Shown one piece after another: positions 53,941-64,000 of a stretch of DNA of 64,000 bases (positions are counted from its first letter, which is position 1; each line of letters opens with the position of its first letter). The stretch lies in NCBI GenBank assembly GCA_026225945.1, contig JAMJFZ010002480.1, positions 27,161-91,160 of the forward strand. Reading direction: 5' to 3'. This stretch comes from Cricetomys ansorgei. Lineage: Eukaryota; Chordata; Mammalia; Rodentia; Nesomyidae. Both the position numbers and the translations under genes were made by a program. The notes under the pieces are model-generated. The model was not told the DNA's origin. It saw only the letters and a program-made list of their open reading frames with translations, and did no database searches.

Positions 53941-55282
53941 CATCAGCGGGAGGAGGGGCAGGACACAGTGACGTAGGTGGAAATGGGGCACGAAGGTGAG
54001 AAGTGTACTCACTGTCAGACTGGCACAGCTTACTCTCTGGGTCAGAGTGACTTTCTCAGCACACATTAACTAAAGAAAGGAAGGGAAGGTAAAGGGGATG
54101 GGGGCAGGAAGTTTGGAGTAGAACATAGTATCTAGATTTTGTTTTAAAGTACACAGTGATTGCTACCAGTGTTAGAGATGAACCAGCTTGCCTGTGTGAC
54201 CTTATTGCATAGGGCAAGTGGCTCCTGGCAGAGAGCAAGACATGTGCTCCATTCAGTACTGCAGAGGGGGCAGGGCTATCCAGGGCCATCGCCCTTATCA
54301 CCTTCATCCCAAATGAGCATCTGCAGTAAACGCTGCCTACATCCTGACAGGCAAGATGCTCCATGTTGGAGTCTCATAGAAGTTGGCTTTGCCCACTGCT
54401 GAGCCAACTTGTCCCGCCTATTTTGAGAGGATCCCAATGCATTTGAGCATATCAAACCACGATAATTTGGGGGAGAAGAAAGCATGAACTGGTGGTCAAG
54501 AGATCACTAGTTCTAGCTCCAGAAGTCTTAGGGACGGCTCACGCAGAAGGCTGATGAGATCAGAATGGGATGCACCTGTTCAGGGAGGACCAGACAAACC
54601 ATCCTCGTCGGTTTTATTGCTGCTACATTCAGGAATCAGGCGCCTGGAAAAACACGCTGTCAGGCTCAGCCTGAGGAAGCTGGGATGCCATCTGGGGTCA
54701 GGAAGAGATTCTGTTCAAATGCCAAGTGTTGGGGCTGAAACTGTGTGGCACTCCTCTGGCACAGAATCTGAGATCCCCCTGAGGGTTTTGAGGATAGCTT
54801 TCCAGAGGGTATCAGAGGAAACTGGAGGCTTAAGGTGGGAGCCTTCTTTCTGTGCTGGGCAGTTTGGAAAAGGTTTTGGAAATTTTGAAATATGCTCGGA
54901 GGTAGGGGAGACAATGTTATAGCATCCGGACCCACTGCTCACCTTCAGAAGTCACTTCTTCAAAGCCAGTCTTGCTTGCTCTATATCCAGGCTCACAGCT
55001 GTTTCCTCACCCCCAACTTCACAGCGTTTTATGGGAACAAATCTAAGACATCATGTCACTGTACCCATAATTACCTCTGAAAACAAGAACTCTTCAAAAA
55101 ACAATCCTGGCATAATCATAGATAAAAGCTCAACCCAGTTGTCCTACGATACAAAAAAATGCAGTCTACATATTCTCTTACTGCCCCCAATTGCATTTGA
55201 TAGCTGATCAATTTGAGCTAGAATTTACGATTATAATGTAAAAGCAAAAGAGAGAGTCAAGACGAAAAATAAGTAAAGATAC
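53941..55282. other. Non-coding sequence, nothing recognised
   Basis: A 122-codon plus-strand frame (54554-54922) faces two minus-strand frames of 75-89 codons. None has a domain. Confidence 0.45.
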
Positions 55283-55420
55283 TTATATTCATTAAGTATC
55301 TGATATACACTAAGCTCTGTTCTGGGCTCTAGGGCATTGTGACCCCATTTTAGGACATAAGAAGGTCACAAGACAGAGTAATTAAGTCATGTGCTGAATC
55401 CAGCCTGCTTATTAGAAGAT
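55283..55420 (+). mobile_element. MIR ancient SINE
   Basis: 'ctgatatacactaagctctg', 'gaccccattttaggacataa' and 'gagtaattaagtcatgtgct' run in MIR order ('actatgtgccaggcactgtg ... ccccattttacag ... gaggttaagtaacttgcc'). Confidence 0.55.
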
Positions 55421-55504
55421 GGAGGTCCAGGTAAATCATCCGATAGAGACTTCTGGAAAGAAGGAAGGGGGAAACATCAGGGGAGTGAGATTTGGTTTAC
55501 CCCG

Positions 55505-55632
55505 AACAGTGGTCAGATGTAGTCGCCTTGGAGTCAGATTTCTCTAGATGCAAATCACTGCAGTTGAGCAGGTGAGAGGCTTCGTTGCTTCCCTGCATTT
55601 TGCTTCTTTGTCGGTAAAATGGGATGTGCAAG
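55505..55632 (+). mobile_element. MIR-like ancient SINE
   Basis: 'ggagtcagatttctctagat' then 'gcttcgttgcttccctgcat' and 'cttctttgtcggtaaaatgg' resembles the MIR 5' to 3' order ('...ctcagtttcctcatctgtaa aatgg'). Confidence 0.5.
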
Positions 55633-56129
55633 GGCAAGAGTAAGTAACTCTCTGTTTGCTAATCGGGCTACAGGGTGGAATGAGACAGAGCTGCCAACTG
55701 TTTTCTCCTGTTCTTTGGCAGGCTACCACCTAGGAGACTAACAGAATGCTAACTGAGAATCAGAGGGGTCATCTCTGGTGAAGATGATGCCAAGAACAAC
55801 AGGGGTGAGTGCAGAATGGGGAGAGTGCAGAGGAAGGGGGAGTCAAGGGAGGGCTGGGCCAGCACCTCCCCTGTCTAATCCCAGGACATAGGTGGGAAGT
55901 GAGGATGAACTTGGTAAGGGAGGGTCAGAGGTCAGGAGGGTCCAGGAAGGCCTGGGTCAATGCCTCCTCTTCTAACTCTGGGGCACAGATTGGAAGTAAA
56001 GAAGGTGGGGTGTGGTAGAGTCAGTAGACGAACAACCAAACAGATGAGGGGGGGCTAAGAGTAGAAATCAAGACTGATTGGCTGTCACTTTAAACAGCAG
56101 GAAGAAAACTAGATAATAATTATGTTTTC
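55633..56129. other. Non-coding sequence with two loosely repeated segments
   Basis: 55815-55895 and 55915-56000 share 'ggaagtgaggatgaac'/'ggaagtaaagaaggtg' and 'tggg(c/t)caatgcctcc'/'gggccagcacctcc' phrases, suggesting a worn tandem duplication of about 100 bp. Confidence 0.4.
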
Positions 56130-56315
56130 CTCATTCCCCAAAACAGGGTCTTCTACAGCTAAGTCTGGCCTTGAACTCACTATGTAGCCAAGGGTGCTTT
56201 GAAGTCACTATGTAGCTGAGGCTGGATTTGAACTCACTGCTTAACCCAGGCTGGATTGAATCTATTCTTTCTCTACCTTCCGAACTTTGGGATTACAGGC
56301 ATATACTATTGAGAC
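56130..56315 (-). mobile_element. B1-like SINE, reverse orientation, with internal triplication
   Basis: Reversed B1 features 'aaaacagggtcttctacagc', 'gtctggccttgaactcacta' and 'ctttgggattacaggcatat' flank three copies of a 28-29 bp unit (56168-56195, 56196-56224, 56225-56253), each containing 'ttga(a)ctcact'. Confidence 0.75.
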
Positions 56316-56682
56316 TGCCGATTTAAATAGTAGACACATTTTATTATATATGTTTGTATTCGTTTCTTTTCTCCAGGCTGTGACCAAACACTTGACGTGA
56401 ATCAACTGGCATTTTATATTGTCTTCAGGTGTTGGGTTTCTGTGGGGGAAGTTGATTGCTTATGATCTGTACCTGAGGAGTTCTGAATCAATAAAACACC
56501 TGAGCTCAGACACTCGAGGTTCCACTGTCGAGTACGATGTTGGCCACGATGGTGGTGCCCTCTGCTGAGGTCTGGCAAGGCTTGCACCTATGATAATGCC
56601 TCCATGTCTTCCATTTACCAGCTACCACAGCAGTGTGCTACTATTACAACAGGCTTGTATAGTCTCTTGTACGCATTTCTTT

Positions 56683-56790
56683 TTTAGAGATGAGTCTCAC
56701 TATACACCCTGAGCAGGCTTCGAGCTCTCGATTCTTCTGCTTTGGCTGACCAAGTGTCCAGATTATAGGTCTGCGCCACCACATCTAACC
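56683..56790 (-). mobile_element. B1-like SINE, reverse orientation
   Basis: 'gagatgagtctcactataca', 'gcaggcttcgagctctcgat' and 'cagattataggtctgcgcca' follow reversed B1 order. Confidence 0.72.
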
Positions 56791-57341
56791 ACATAATTTT
56801 GAAGCCAGTGTGTAATGCTAAAGTTCTAATGTGCAGATAGTAAAAGTTTCTAGTCACCAGAGAAGACATGTGCTACAGGTATCCAAAAATATCTTGGCCA
56901 CTGCAAAAAAGAGCTTCTGGCCAAAGCCAAAACACCCATTCTCAAGCAACTGCAGACTTTGGTGATGAATGGTACAGATGTTGCCAGAAGGATCTGGCAG
57001 CATAAATGTTCAAAGAAGACACTGTGAGCTCAGAGACCCAAGGAGCCCCGAGTACTCAGGTTGTAGGCTGGTTTGAGCTTTGTGTTCAACTAGCATAATT
57101 TGAGAATCCCTAAGATACCACGTAGGAGCAGCTGCCATGGTGATCATGAAATTTAAGCTGGTGACCATGTCAGAGCTTCACTGGCTACCCACATCTATTA
57201 AGAGCTGTCTTATGGCCACGTACAAAGACTTCTTTTGGCCCAAATTCAGCAATCAGTTTCCAAGAGATAGATGATTAGACCTCTAGGATAGAGAAAATAC
57301 TCGGGGCATCTTGGTCATGCTTGTTCTTCATGCAGAGGTCA

Positions 57342-57343
<2 letters not shown>
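56791..57343. other. Non-coding sequence, nothing recognised
   Basis: I compared the frames with common processed pseudogenes from memory and found no match. Confidence 0.45.
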
Positions 57344-57375
<32 letters not shown>

Positions 57376-57392
57376 CTGTCTGTCTGTCTGTC
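57344..57392 (+). repeat. (TG)n then (TCTG)n microsatellite
   Basis: About 15 TG units followed by four TCTG units. Confidence 0.95.
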
Positions 57393-57917
57393 TTATACAA
57401 TCATGGAAATGTTTATAAACTGTGAAGGAGGAGATTTCAACAAATATTTTTGTGTCCTGTTTAATGAAAGCCATTACTGGGAAATCTCTCCCATCTCTCT
57501 AGTCTGCATTTCCCTGGCTAAATTCATGTCAGCCTTCCAGATGTGCATGCCTGTTTTATAAGCTTTACATAAGCACCTTACAGACCTTTGTCCAGGGAAC
57601 CAGGAACCAGGGTCATGCTATGACAGGCCCTTCTCTGAGATGCAAGGGATCCTTTTCAACGTTGAATGACAGCGGAGGCCACCTGTGGCTTTTGGCCTGA
57701 GTCTGCCATCAGTGCCAGACTCAAAAGTTGCAGGGAAGTTCCATTCCAGTGCTGCTGTCTTTCTCTCGCCTTTGCTCCTCAGTTTGTTCTTCTGTTCTTC
57801 CTTTTTTCTGTCATCACTAACACTTACAGTCACACAGAAACAAGGTCAAGTTCCAAGCCAGATTGTTCACAATATAGTTCTTATTCCTTTGTCTTTATTC
57901 CTTTTTTCTTCTCTCTT
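57393..57917. other. Non-coding sequence, nothing recognised
   Basis: Two overlapping plus-strand frames of 87-90 codons lack domains. Confidence 0.45.
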
Positions 57918-58154
57918 CAAGATTTATAACGTGCATAGATGTTTTGCCTGTGTGTAGTGTCTGTGCACCACGTGCATGCAGTGCCTGCAGAGGCCAGAGG
58001 AGGGCAAAAGATCCCTCGGAACTGGGGTTACACGCAGTTCTAAGCCACCATGCCAGTGTGAGTAATCAGAACCTCCCCCTTCCTCTCTCCCTCCCCAAGC
58101 CTTTGGAAGAGCAACCATTGTTCTTTAATACTGAGCTATCTCTCCAGCTCTTGT
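57918..58154 (-). mobile_element. B2 SINE, reverse orientation
   Basis: 'agatgttttgcctgtgtgta', 'catgcagtgcctgcagaggc', 'cagaggagggcaaaagatcc' and 'actgagctatctctccagct' are the reversed B2. A pyrimidine-rich insertion lies at 58070-58100. Confidence 0.85.
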
Positions 58155-59079
58155 CTCTATTCATTTTTTCAGAGACACATTCTCCACAGAGCAAATCTTT
58201 TGAAACTCACCTTTCCAAAGGGGCACCTACCGAATCCACCTGCCTTACGAGAGGCAGTGAGAAGAGATGGGGATTAATGTGGATGTCTATGGCTTACTAC
58301 GTCATGAGACTCTTCTTACAAGGTGCGATGAAAAATTAGGTATCAGTTTTAAGACATGTTCTTGGGTCAGAATTGCTGGTGAAATAAACAATAACACCGG
58401 AAAGATAGAGTCTAAGGGAAAGAGAAGCAGAATGTCCATGTTGTCTTGAATACTTTTGGTCCTAGCTTATAGGTTTGGCAGACATAATAGGTGCAGGAGA
58501 GAGATGTGAGCTGTTTGGTATTGCTCAAGGTGAGAAGTCAAAAGAGAACCATCCTTCCAGGAAAGCTAGAGACCTAGTGTGATGCACCCCAAGAGAAAGA
58601 GAAATATAAAGGAAGATTCCCTGCTAACACAAACCCCACAGGAAGCTGCACTGAAGCTGAAGGGACAAAGGATAGAGAAGCAAGCATCCTCTGGAGTCCA
58701 GGACACAAGCTAGCCCTGGCAGGAGCTTGCAGGCGTGGTTGCTGCTGCCTAGCTGTCTAAGGAACTTAAAACAGTGATCCGGCTGAAACGAACCTAAAAT
58801 TGTTAGCATTCCATCCAGCCTGGATAAAACAGGAAACACACTTCCAGAATGAGGAAACCCTTCTCTCTACACCTCAGAGAATCTCCCATTAGTACTTTGT
58901 GGAAGGATACTAAACAATACACCAAGAAACAAAACAAAATGGGCCCCAAGAAGAGCAAAAGGGAAACAAAGCCATGTGAGGAGAGCCAGTAGGAACAACA
59001 CATGCCGGGAGTCAAGGCAGAGAGATTTCCAATACAGAAGTTATTAAACACAGTTTATAAAAGCATCACACATTATCCC
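58155..59079. other. Non-coding sequence, nothing recognised
   Basis: No repeat or gene is supported. Confidence 0.45.
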
Positions 59080-59705
59080 TCAGTTCAAAACATAAAACGT
59101 GAAATTGTCCACAAGAGGGAAAAACAACTCAAAAGTAACCTACAACGTTAGAAAGAAAAACCCATTTAATAGGTTCATCGGGTATATCGTACCTGTATGA
59201 TGTATCATACAGTCTATAATGTAGCATCATGCAGTCTACAATGCTCTTAGATATATATTAAAATAGTGAGAAGATTCTGAAACTCTCCACAAAACATGAC
59301 TAATTCTTTAGATCAAAATGGTAATTTTTGGAATTTGATCATTGCACCATGTGTCTGTGAGAGGTTATTGTGCATAGAAAGTACAAATAGATGGAATAGA
59401 AATACAAATACATAGAAAATACAAATTCATGCCAGATATATAGAAAATATGTTTAACCACCAACCACAAAAGAACAGAATTGAAAAAATAAAATAAAATG
59501 CATGGATTTAGCAGAAGGTATGATTCAGATACAGGAGAAGTCATTATCGGAGGATACATGAAAGGAGTTATTTAAAATGTAACACAATGAGAGGAAACCA
59601 CAGACAACAATGAGATGTAAAACGATCTGAAAACTACAGCTATTCCGATAGAACAGGAAGAGAATGAAGCATGGGCAATATTTAAGAAAAAAAGGTCCCA
59701 TGGCT
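59080..59705 (+). mobile_element. Old L1 fragment, left part
   Basis: 'aaaatgcatggatttagcag', 'aggagaagtcattatcggag', 'aacaggaagagaatgaagca' and 'tgggcaatatttaagaaaa' resemble an old L1 ('aatggatttaatagcagatt ... gaagagaatgaggcaatatt...'). The same element probably resumes at 61480. Confidence 0.5.
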
Positions 59706-60059
59706 TCCCCAACCATGAGTACTTACCTAAGTTCACAGCATCTGCCGTGGTGGCCTTCCTTTTGAGTAGACAGGAAGTCCAATTAGACAGATGTTGGTGA
59801 CCCCAGTATACAAGTGCCACAGTTTCAGCCTTGGGGTATCATGTCATGCTGATCATTGCTGCGGCTTGGAGATATCCCAGCTGGCCAGGATTTACTTGCT
59901 TCCCTCTCTTGACAGCTTACACAGCTCCTTTGGGCACTGTGAGAGCTAATCTTCAGGACAGAGACATTCCAGGACGGTTCCAGTTTGATTCCTTAAAGTC
60001 CTGTGTGTAAAGTGTGTAGTGTCTTCAGCCACAGGGTCTTTAAGCAGTGACCTTTAAGT
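59706..60059. other. Unassigned sequence inside L1-rich region
   Basis: It lies between an old L1 part and an inverted younger L1 part. It may belong to the antisense L1 block, but I could not match it. Confidence 0.35.
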
Positions 60060-60422
60060 TCGGGGTCACCTCCCACTGTATAGTATTTTCTAATTCCATC
60101 CCTTATTTTCTGCAGATTTTACGGTTTAATTTTTCTTTACAGCTGAGTAGAATTCGGTTGTGTTTATGTACCATGCTTTTATTTATTATCCATTCATCAG
60201 CTGGAGATCATTTAGGCTGCTTCCATCTCCTAGCTATTCTGAATAGAGCAGCAATGAACATGGCTAAACAAGTATCTGTGGAGTAGGGTGTGGAATCCTT
60301 TGGGCATGTGCCCAGGGGTGGTATCGTTGGGTTCTACCGTAGATCTGCTTTTGGCTTTTGAGAATTCTCCACATTGATTTCGGTAATGCCAGAACCAGTT
60401 TGCGATCCCACCAACAGCGAAC
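60060..60422 (-). mobile_element. L1 ORF2 3'-end segment, inverted 5' part of an L1 insertion
   Basis: Plus-strand landmarks are antisense ORF2 end: 'tacagctgagtagaattcgg', 'gaatagagcagcaatgaaca', 'cctttgggcatgtgcccagg', 'ggtggtatcgttgggttcta' and 'gatcccaccaacagcgaacc'. It changes to sense-strand L1 3' UTR within about 10-20 bases. Confidence 0.72.
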
Positions 60423-60919
60423 CTACTGCTGCCACTTTTCTAAACAAGTACAAGCCCTAACTGCATTCTAAATACTTAGCCTTACACCCACAGAGAAGTG
60501 CAGCTCTCACTTTTCATCAAAGAGACTTCTTTTTGCAGCAGACGGAGATCATTACAGAAAGCCATAACCGTTCGACATGCAGAGAGCTGACTACGGGTGC
60601 CCAGCTCCGATGGCTAGATCTGCAACACGGTGCCAACACCTAAGAAAACACTGAGAAAAGATTTTCAAGGCCAGAGGATCAGCACTTCTGCTGCAAGACC
60701 TTGTCTTCTACGGATGACAGGGAAGCTGTACTCATGAAATCTTAACAATAGGGTCACCTAGACAAGATCTGTGCAATGACAACACCAAGTAACATGCCAA
60801 CATGGATGGGAGAAACCTCTAGATGAAGAATTATAGGCAATTAATGGCTGCTGAGGGAGAATCAATCTTCTCCAGGGACAAGCCTCCTGATAGGTGATCC
60901 AATCCTGAGTGGTCAATCC

Positions 60920-60995
<76 letters not shown>

Positions 60996-61185
60996 ACACT
61001 AAATGGACTCAGTGGATTTATTTACATATAAATGTTAAATAAAAATTAAAGTAGATATGTCATGAATTTGAGAGCAATGGGGAGGAGGTAGGAAGAGTTG
61101 GAGGGGGAGGGGAAGGAGTAAAAATGACATAAATATAGTACTCAGGTATGAAATTCTCAAAAAATAAAATTGAAACATAAAAATT
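60423..61185 (+). mobile_element. Rodent L1 3' UTR, sense part of the same insertion
   Basis: 'gagaagtgcagctctcactt', 'ttctttttgcagcagacgga', 'gagatcattacagaaagcca', 'agatgaagaattataggcaa', 'actaaatggactcagtggat' and 'gtcatgaatttgagagcaat', followed by the G-rich 'ggagggggaggggaaggagt' and an A-rich end, are successive rodent L1 3' UTR landmarks. Homologous to 30705-31250. Confidence 0.8.
60923..60992 (+). repeat. (TA)n(CA)n microsatellite inside the L1 3' UTR
   Basis: About 19 TA units followed by about 14 CA units at the spot where related L1 copies carry a TG/TA repeat (compare 31075-31115). The TA block is perfectly self-complementary. Confidence 0.96.
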
Positions 61186-61187
61186 TT

Positions 61188-61345
61188 CCAGGTGGTTGTG
61201 GTACACGCCTTTAATCCCAGCACTCTGGAGGCAGAGGCAGGCAGATCTCTGTGAGTTCAAGGCCAGCCTGGTCTACAGAGTGAGTTCCAGGACAGCCAGA
61301 GTCACAACAGAGAAACCCTGTCTCAAAAAAACAAACAAGAATTTA
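61188..61345 (+). mobile_element. B1 SINE, best preserved in the window
   Basis: 'gtacacgcctttaatcccag', 'gaggcagaggcaggcagatc', 'tcaaggccagcctggtctac' and 'ccaggacagccagagtcaca' are near consensus, followed by 'acagagaaaccctgtctca' and an A-rich tail. It starts two bases after the L1 3' end. Confidence 0.95.
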
Positions 61346-61479
61346 AAAAACCAAAAAACCAAAACAAACATAAAATTTATAATCTGTTATTCATAAGAAA
61401 AAAATAACAAGAAAGGACCTAGGGAATGACATGAATCCCTATATTCAAAATATCAATAAACAGCAATAGGTGATGAAGC

Positions 61480-62895
61480 CAGATTATATCAAAGCTGGGT
61501 TTGGCAGAAGCTAACTGAAGAGAACAGAAGTCAGAGAGATTTAAAACAAAAGGAAAAATGACAAACCACAAAGGAGCAACACTAAGACTAACTCTAGACT
61601 TTCCAGGAGACACAATGGCGCCCAGAGAAAACAACCTAGACTTCTATACATTGTGTGAGCACTTCGAAGCGTGTGTGCTGAAGATACATGGAAACACAAG
61701 ACGCAAGTTCAGGGCCTGCACATAGCTATGTACTGTGGGAGGAAGAAAGGTGACCTAAAAGGAAGTATGAGACACAGGGGAATGAAGGGCAGAAATACGT
61801 GCAATGGAAAGTCTACACACACACATGGGAGGTACAAGCAGGAGGATTATCAGGAGGATGGTGTTGCCTGGGTTAAATAAAATTGCATCTTATACACACA
61901 CGACTGCGCATGCACGTCTGCCTGTGCAGTCATCTGTCTATCTAGGAGCCGCATAGCAGATATGAGTTGGTTTGCAAGCAGAAGTGCAGTGTTGGTGAGT
62001 GAATGACCAAAGAGGATTAAGTGGGTACAAACAATATTCATAATGAAGATATAACTACAAATGAGGAATTAAAATATAGCAAACTACCGTTAGGAACCAG
62101 AATCAAACAAATCTGACAATCTAGACTTCTTAGGGAATACAGAGTATTTAAAAAAAAAATAAATCCAAAGAGAAAGAGACCCTTTGTTTAAGATAATGAC
62201 CTTAATGTAACCATCAGATTAATAGTTCAAGATCTTCTCATAAAGTCATCACTGGGCTTCATTGGTTTTACTAATGAATACCACAAGAAGTCAACCTAAA
62301 AATTCTATACAAAACTATTCATAGTGCACCTCATGGAAGATGAAAGAGAAGAAATGCCTAACTAACTGTATAGAGCTAGGATGATTTTGATACCATACTC
62401 AGCAAGCACAATGTGGGAAAGGGAAATAGATGCTACCTCACCTTTGTGTTCATTTTTTAAAAGATTATTTGTTTAATTAATTAATTCGTGAGTATGTGTC
62501 TAAGTGCATCTGGAATGTGTTTGGGGGGGTATGCACCTGTGTACTTGCAGGGAGTCCCTCAGAGGCACCAGGTATCCTCTGCCATCTTTGCCTTTTCCCC
62601 TGAGGCAGAGACTCTTCCTCATCTTTTCTCAGCTAAACTGGAAACCAGCAAGCCTCAGTCATCTTCCTGTCTCTTCCTGCCTTGATGAAGTGACAGGCAT
62701 ACATACACGAGATGTCCAGGCTTATTGCATGGGTGCATGTAGCAAGCACACTTACTGCCGAGCCATCTCTTCAACCTCTAGTGTTAGATTTTAAACACAA
62801 ACATGAGAAATAAATTCATAACGTTGGGTTGATGTGAAGAATGCAAGGGTTGTTTAATAATTGAGAAGTTAAAATTCAAATTAAAAAGGAGAATT
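61480..62895 (+). mobile_element. Old L1 fragment, right part, interrupted by a B2-type SINE
   Basis: 'ccaggagacacaatggcgcc', 'aaacaacctagacttctata', then 'cttcattggttttactaatg', 'aattctatacaaaactattc' and, after the SINE, 'gaatgcaagggttgtttaat' are sense L1 landmarks (compare 'acaatggaagccagaagaca', 'ttcaccagcgaattctacca', 'ggaatgcaaggttggttcaa'). Frames are destroyed. Confidence 0.6.
62455..62778 (-). mobile_element. B2-superfamily SINE, reverse orientation, long variant
   Basis: 'gtttgggggggtatgcacct', 'gcaggcatac'-type spacer, 'gagatgtccaggcttattgc' and 'acttactgccgagccatctc' then 'ttcaacc' are the reversed ends of a B2/B3-type element. It is inserted into the L1. Confidence 0.65.
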
Positions 62896-64000
62896 CAAAA
62901 TTGAGTTTTGTGGATTTAACGGCTGTGTCTCTTGACTCTTACAGAGAGAGAAGGTGGAAACCATGCTGCGGCTCCCTGGGATGGTAGGAGGGTTGAAGAT
63001 TCAGAGCTCATGAGGAGACAACAGGTTTAGAGCAGAGAAAAGAGATTGGGAGAGCTGTTTGCGGGTGTTAGTAAAGAGTGTGAGGCTGATCTCCAGTGAA
63101 TTCTGACTTTCTCTGCAAAGTAGAACACTATGGTGTCTTCTGAGAGTAAGGAACTAGATAAAGGTCATTTCAGAAATAAGTAGAAGTTTGGAAGTTAAAG
63201 CAAGTCTTTAGGCAGGCCCTTGCAGCAGGAGAGTTTCAAAGTCAAGGTCAATCTTAACCTGCTGATAGTTCCTCCTCTCTTAGCTTTCTGGCTCTGAGAT
63301 CAGAGCGAGCCACAAGTCACACTGCAGGAGAGCTGGAAGTGAGCTCTAAGGATAGGTGCTGGCATTGGTCAGAGGCAGAGCACTGGGTCTAGAATTTGGG
63401 AACCCTGGTCACAGGGACAGTGGTTGCGAACTAATAACAGAAAGCTGCTTTATGGTTCAGAAAGAACAAACACACATGGCTCAATAAGTTAAGAGAAAAA
63501 ATCTTTTCCTGAGAACAATAGGTAAGACTGTTCCTAACAATCTGAGAGGTGCTAAGGTCTGGGGAAATGTTGAACTGCTTACCTCTGCACAGCAAAGAGA
63601 CAGTGCTGGGTCCATGGGCTCCTTTGCATAAGCTTTGAAGATAGAATTCATTTGTCCAAGCAAAAGTATTTAATTTTGTTGTGCCGCAGCCTATAAAATA
63701 TTTACGTTGTTATTCCCCTATAAACATTACTTACTTCCAGTTTCACCTCTCCCCCATGCACTTTAAATAAGAGCTGGACTCCTGACAGCGTCAGCCAAGC
63801 CAACTGTGGGGTGAAAGGCTCAGAGTCACTGTGGCTCCCAGCGTGCCCACACCATGGTCTTTAGGTGAGATTGACCCACATTAGCCCACATGAGGTCTGT
63901 CTCCTGAGACTGAGACATTAAGGGAGACACAAGGGCAAGTGTTTTTCCCAATTTGAAAAAAAAAAATCCCTCTCAAAATCAGAAAGTTCAGAATAGCCCA
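62896..64000. other. Non-coding sequence, nothing recognised
   Basis: About 1.1 kb to the window edge. A 60-codon minus-strand frame has no domain, and an A-run lies at 63956-63966. Confidence 0.45.

Noticed and set aside
56881..57240. Processed pseudogene of a ribosomal or metabolic gene
   Set aside because: Some short phrases looked protein-like, but no frame stays readable and I could not match any known protein.

Overview
The window is nuclear DNA of a muroid rodent. The evidence is the repeat content: many tRNA-derived B2/B3-type SINEs (hallmark 'gctggagagatggctca'), 7SL-derived B1 SINEs ('cctttaatcccagcac'), ID-type elements, rodent L1 3' ends, MaLR-type LTRs, and a rodent hAT-type element. 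The better-preserved B1 copies share the variant 'gccagagttacaacag', which differs from what I remember of house mouse, rat and cricetid consensus sequences. I therefore place it in Muroidea without naming a species.

I find no protein-coding gene, coding exon, rRNA or tRNA gene that I can support. The longest open frames (about 150-220 codons) lie on simple repeats, on LTR/SINE sequence, or antisense to a CpG-rich pyrimidine-biased segment, and none shows a domain I recognise. The window reads as intergenic or deep-intronic sequence.

Layout. 1-11 kb: two oppositely oriented MaLR-like LTRs, a B2/B1 cluster at 5 kb, (GA)n and (TG)n arrays, ID elements and MIR relics. 11-14 kb: an antisense old L1 interrupted by two B1s, an unassigned cassette carrying nested inverted repeats (12084-13027), another L1 piece, and a B3 SINE ending in a 60-bp alternating purine-pyrimidine tract. 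14.4-15.2 kb: a MaLR LTR carrying a nested hAT element. 15.2-18.7 kb: a CpG-rich domain with a CpG-island-like core at 15781-16250 and a 40-bp minisatellite. 19-25 kb: (TG)n/(CA)n arrays, mostly unassigned sequence, and four SINEs packed in 1 kb. 25.4-27.4 kb: B1, (GGA)n, a degenerate 7-unit minisatellite and a second hAT element. 29-34 kb: B3, a 20-bp minisatellite, an L1 3' UTR followed by B1, MaLR pieces and an L1 ORF2 fragment. 34-41 kb: largely unassigned, with two copies of a MaLR-like repeat and an exact 38-bp duplication. 41-46 kb: (TTTTA)n, B2, two LTRs, and an old L1 split by three SINEs. 46-51 kb: long (TG)n(GA)n, a 51-bp tandem duplication, an LTR candidate, a Tigger-like fossil and a (GAT)n/(CAC)n composite. 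51-58 kb: mainly unassigned with MIR and B1/B2. 59-63 kb: an old L1 into which a younger L1 with an inverted 5' part has inserted, plus B1 and B2 copies.

No set of genes acts together here. The points of interest are structural: CpG retention, inverted and tandem repeats, nested transposon chronology, and DNA able to adopt non-B forms. Family assignments come from memory of consensus sequences and were not checked by a search.
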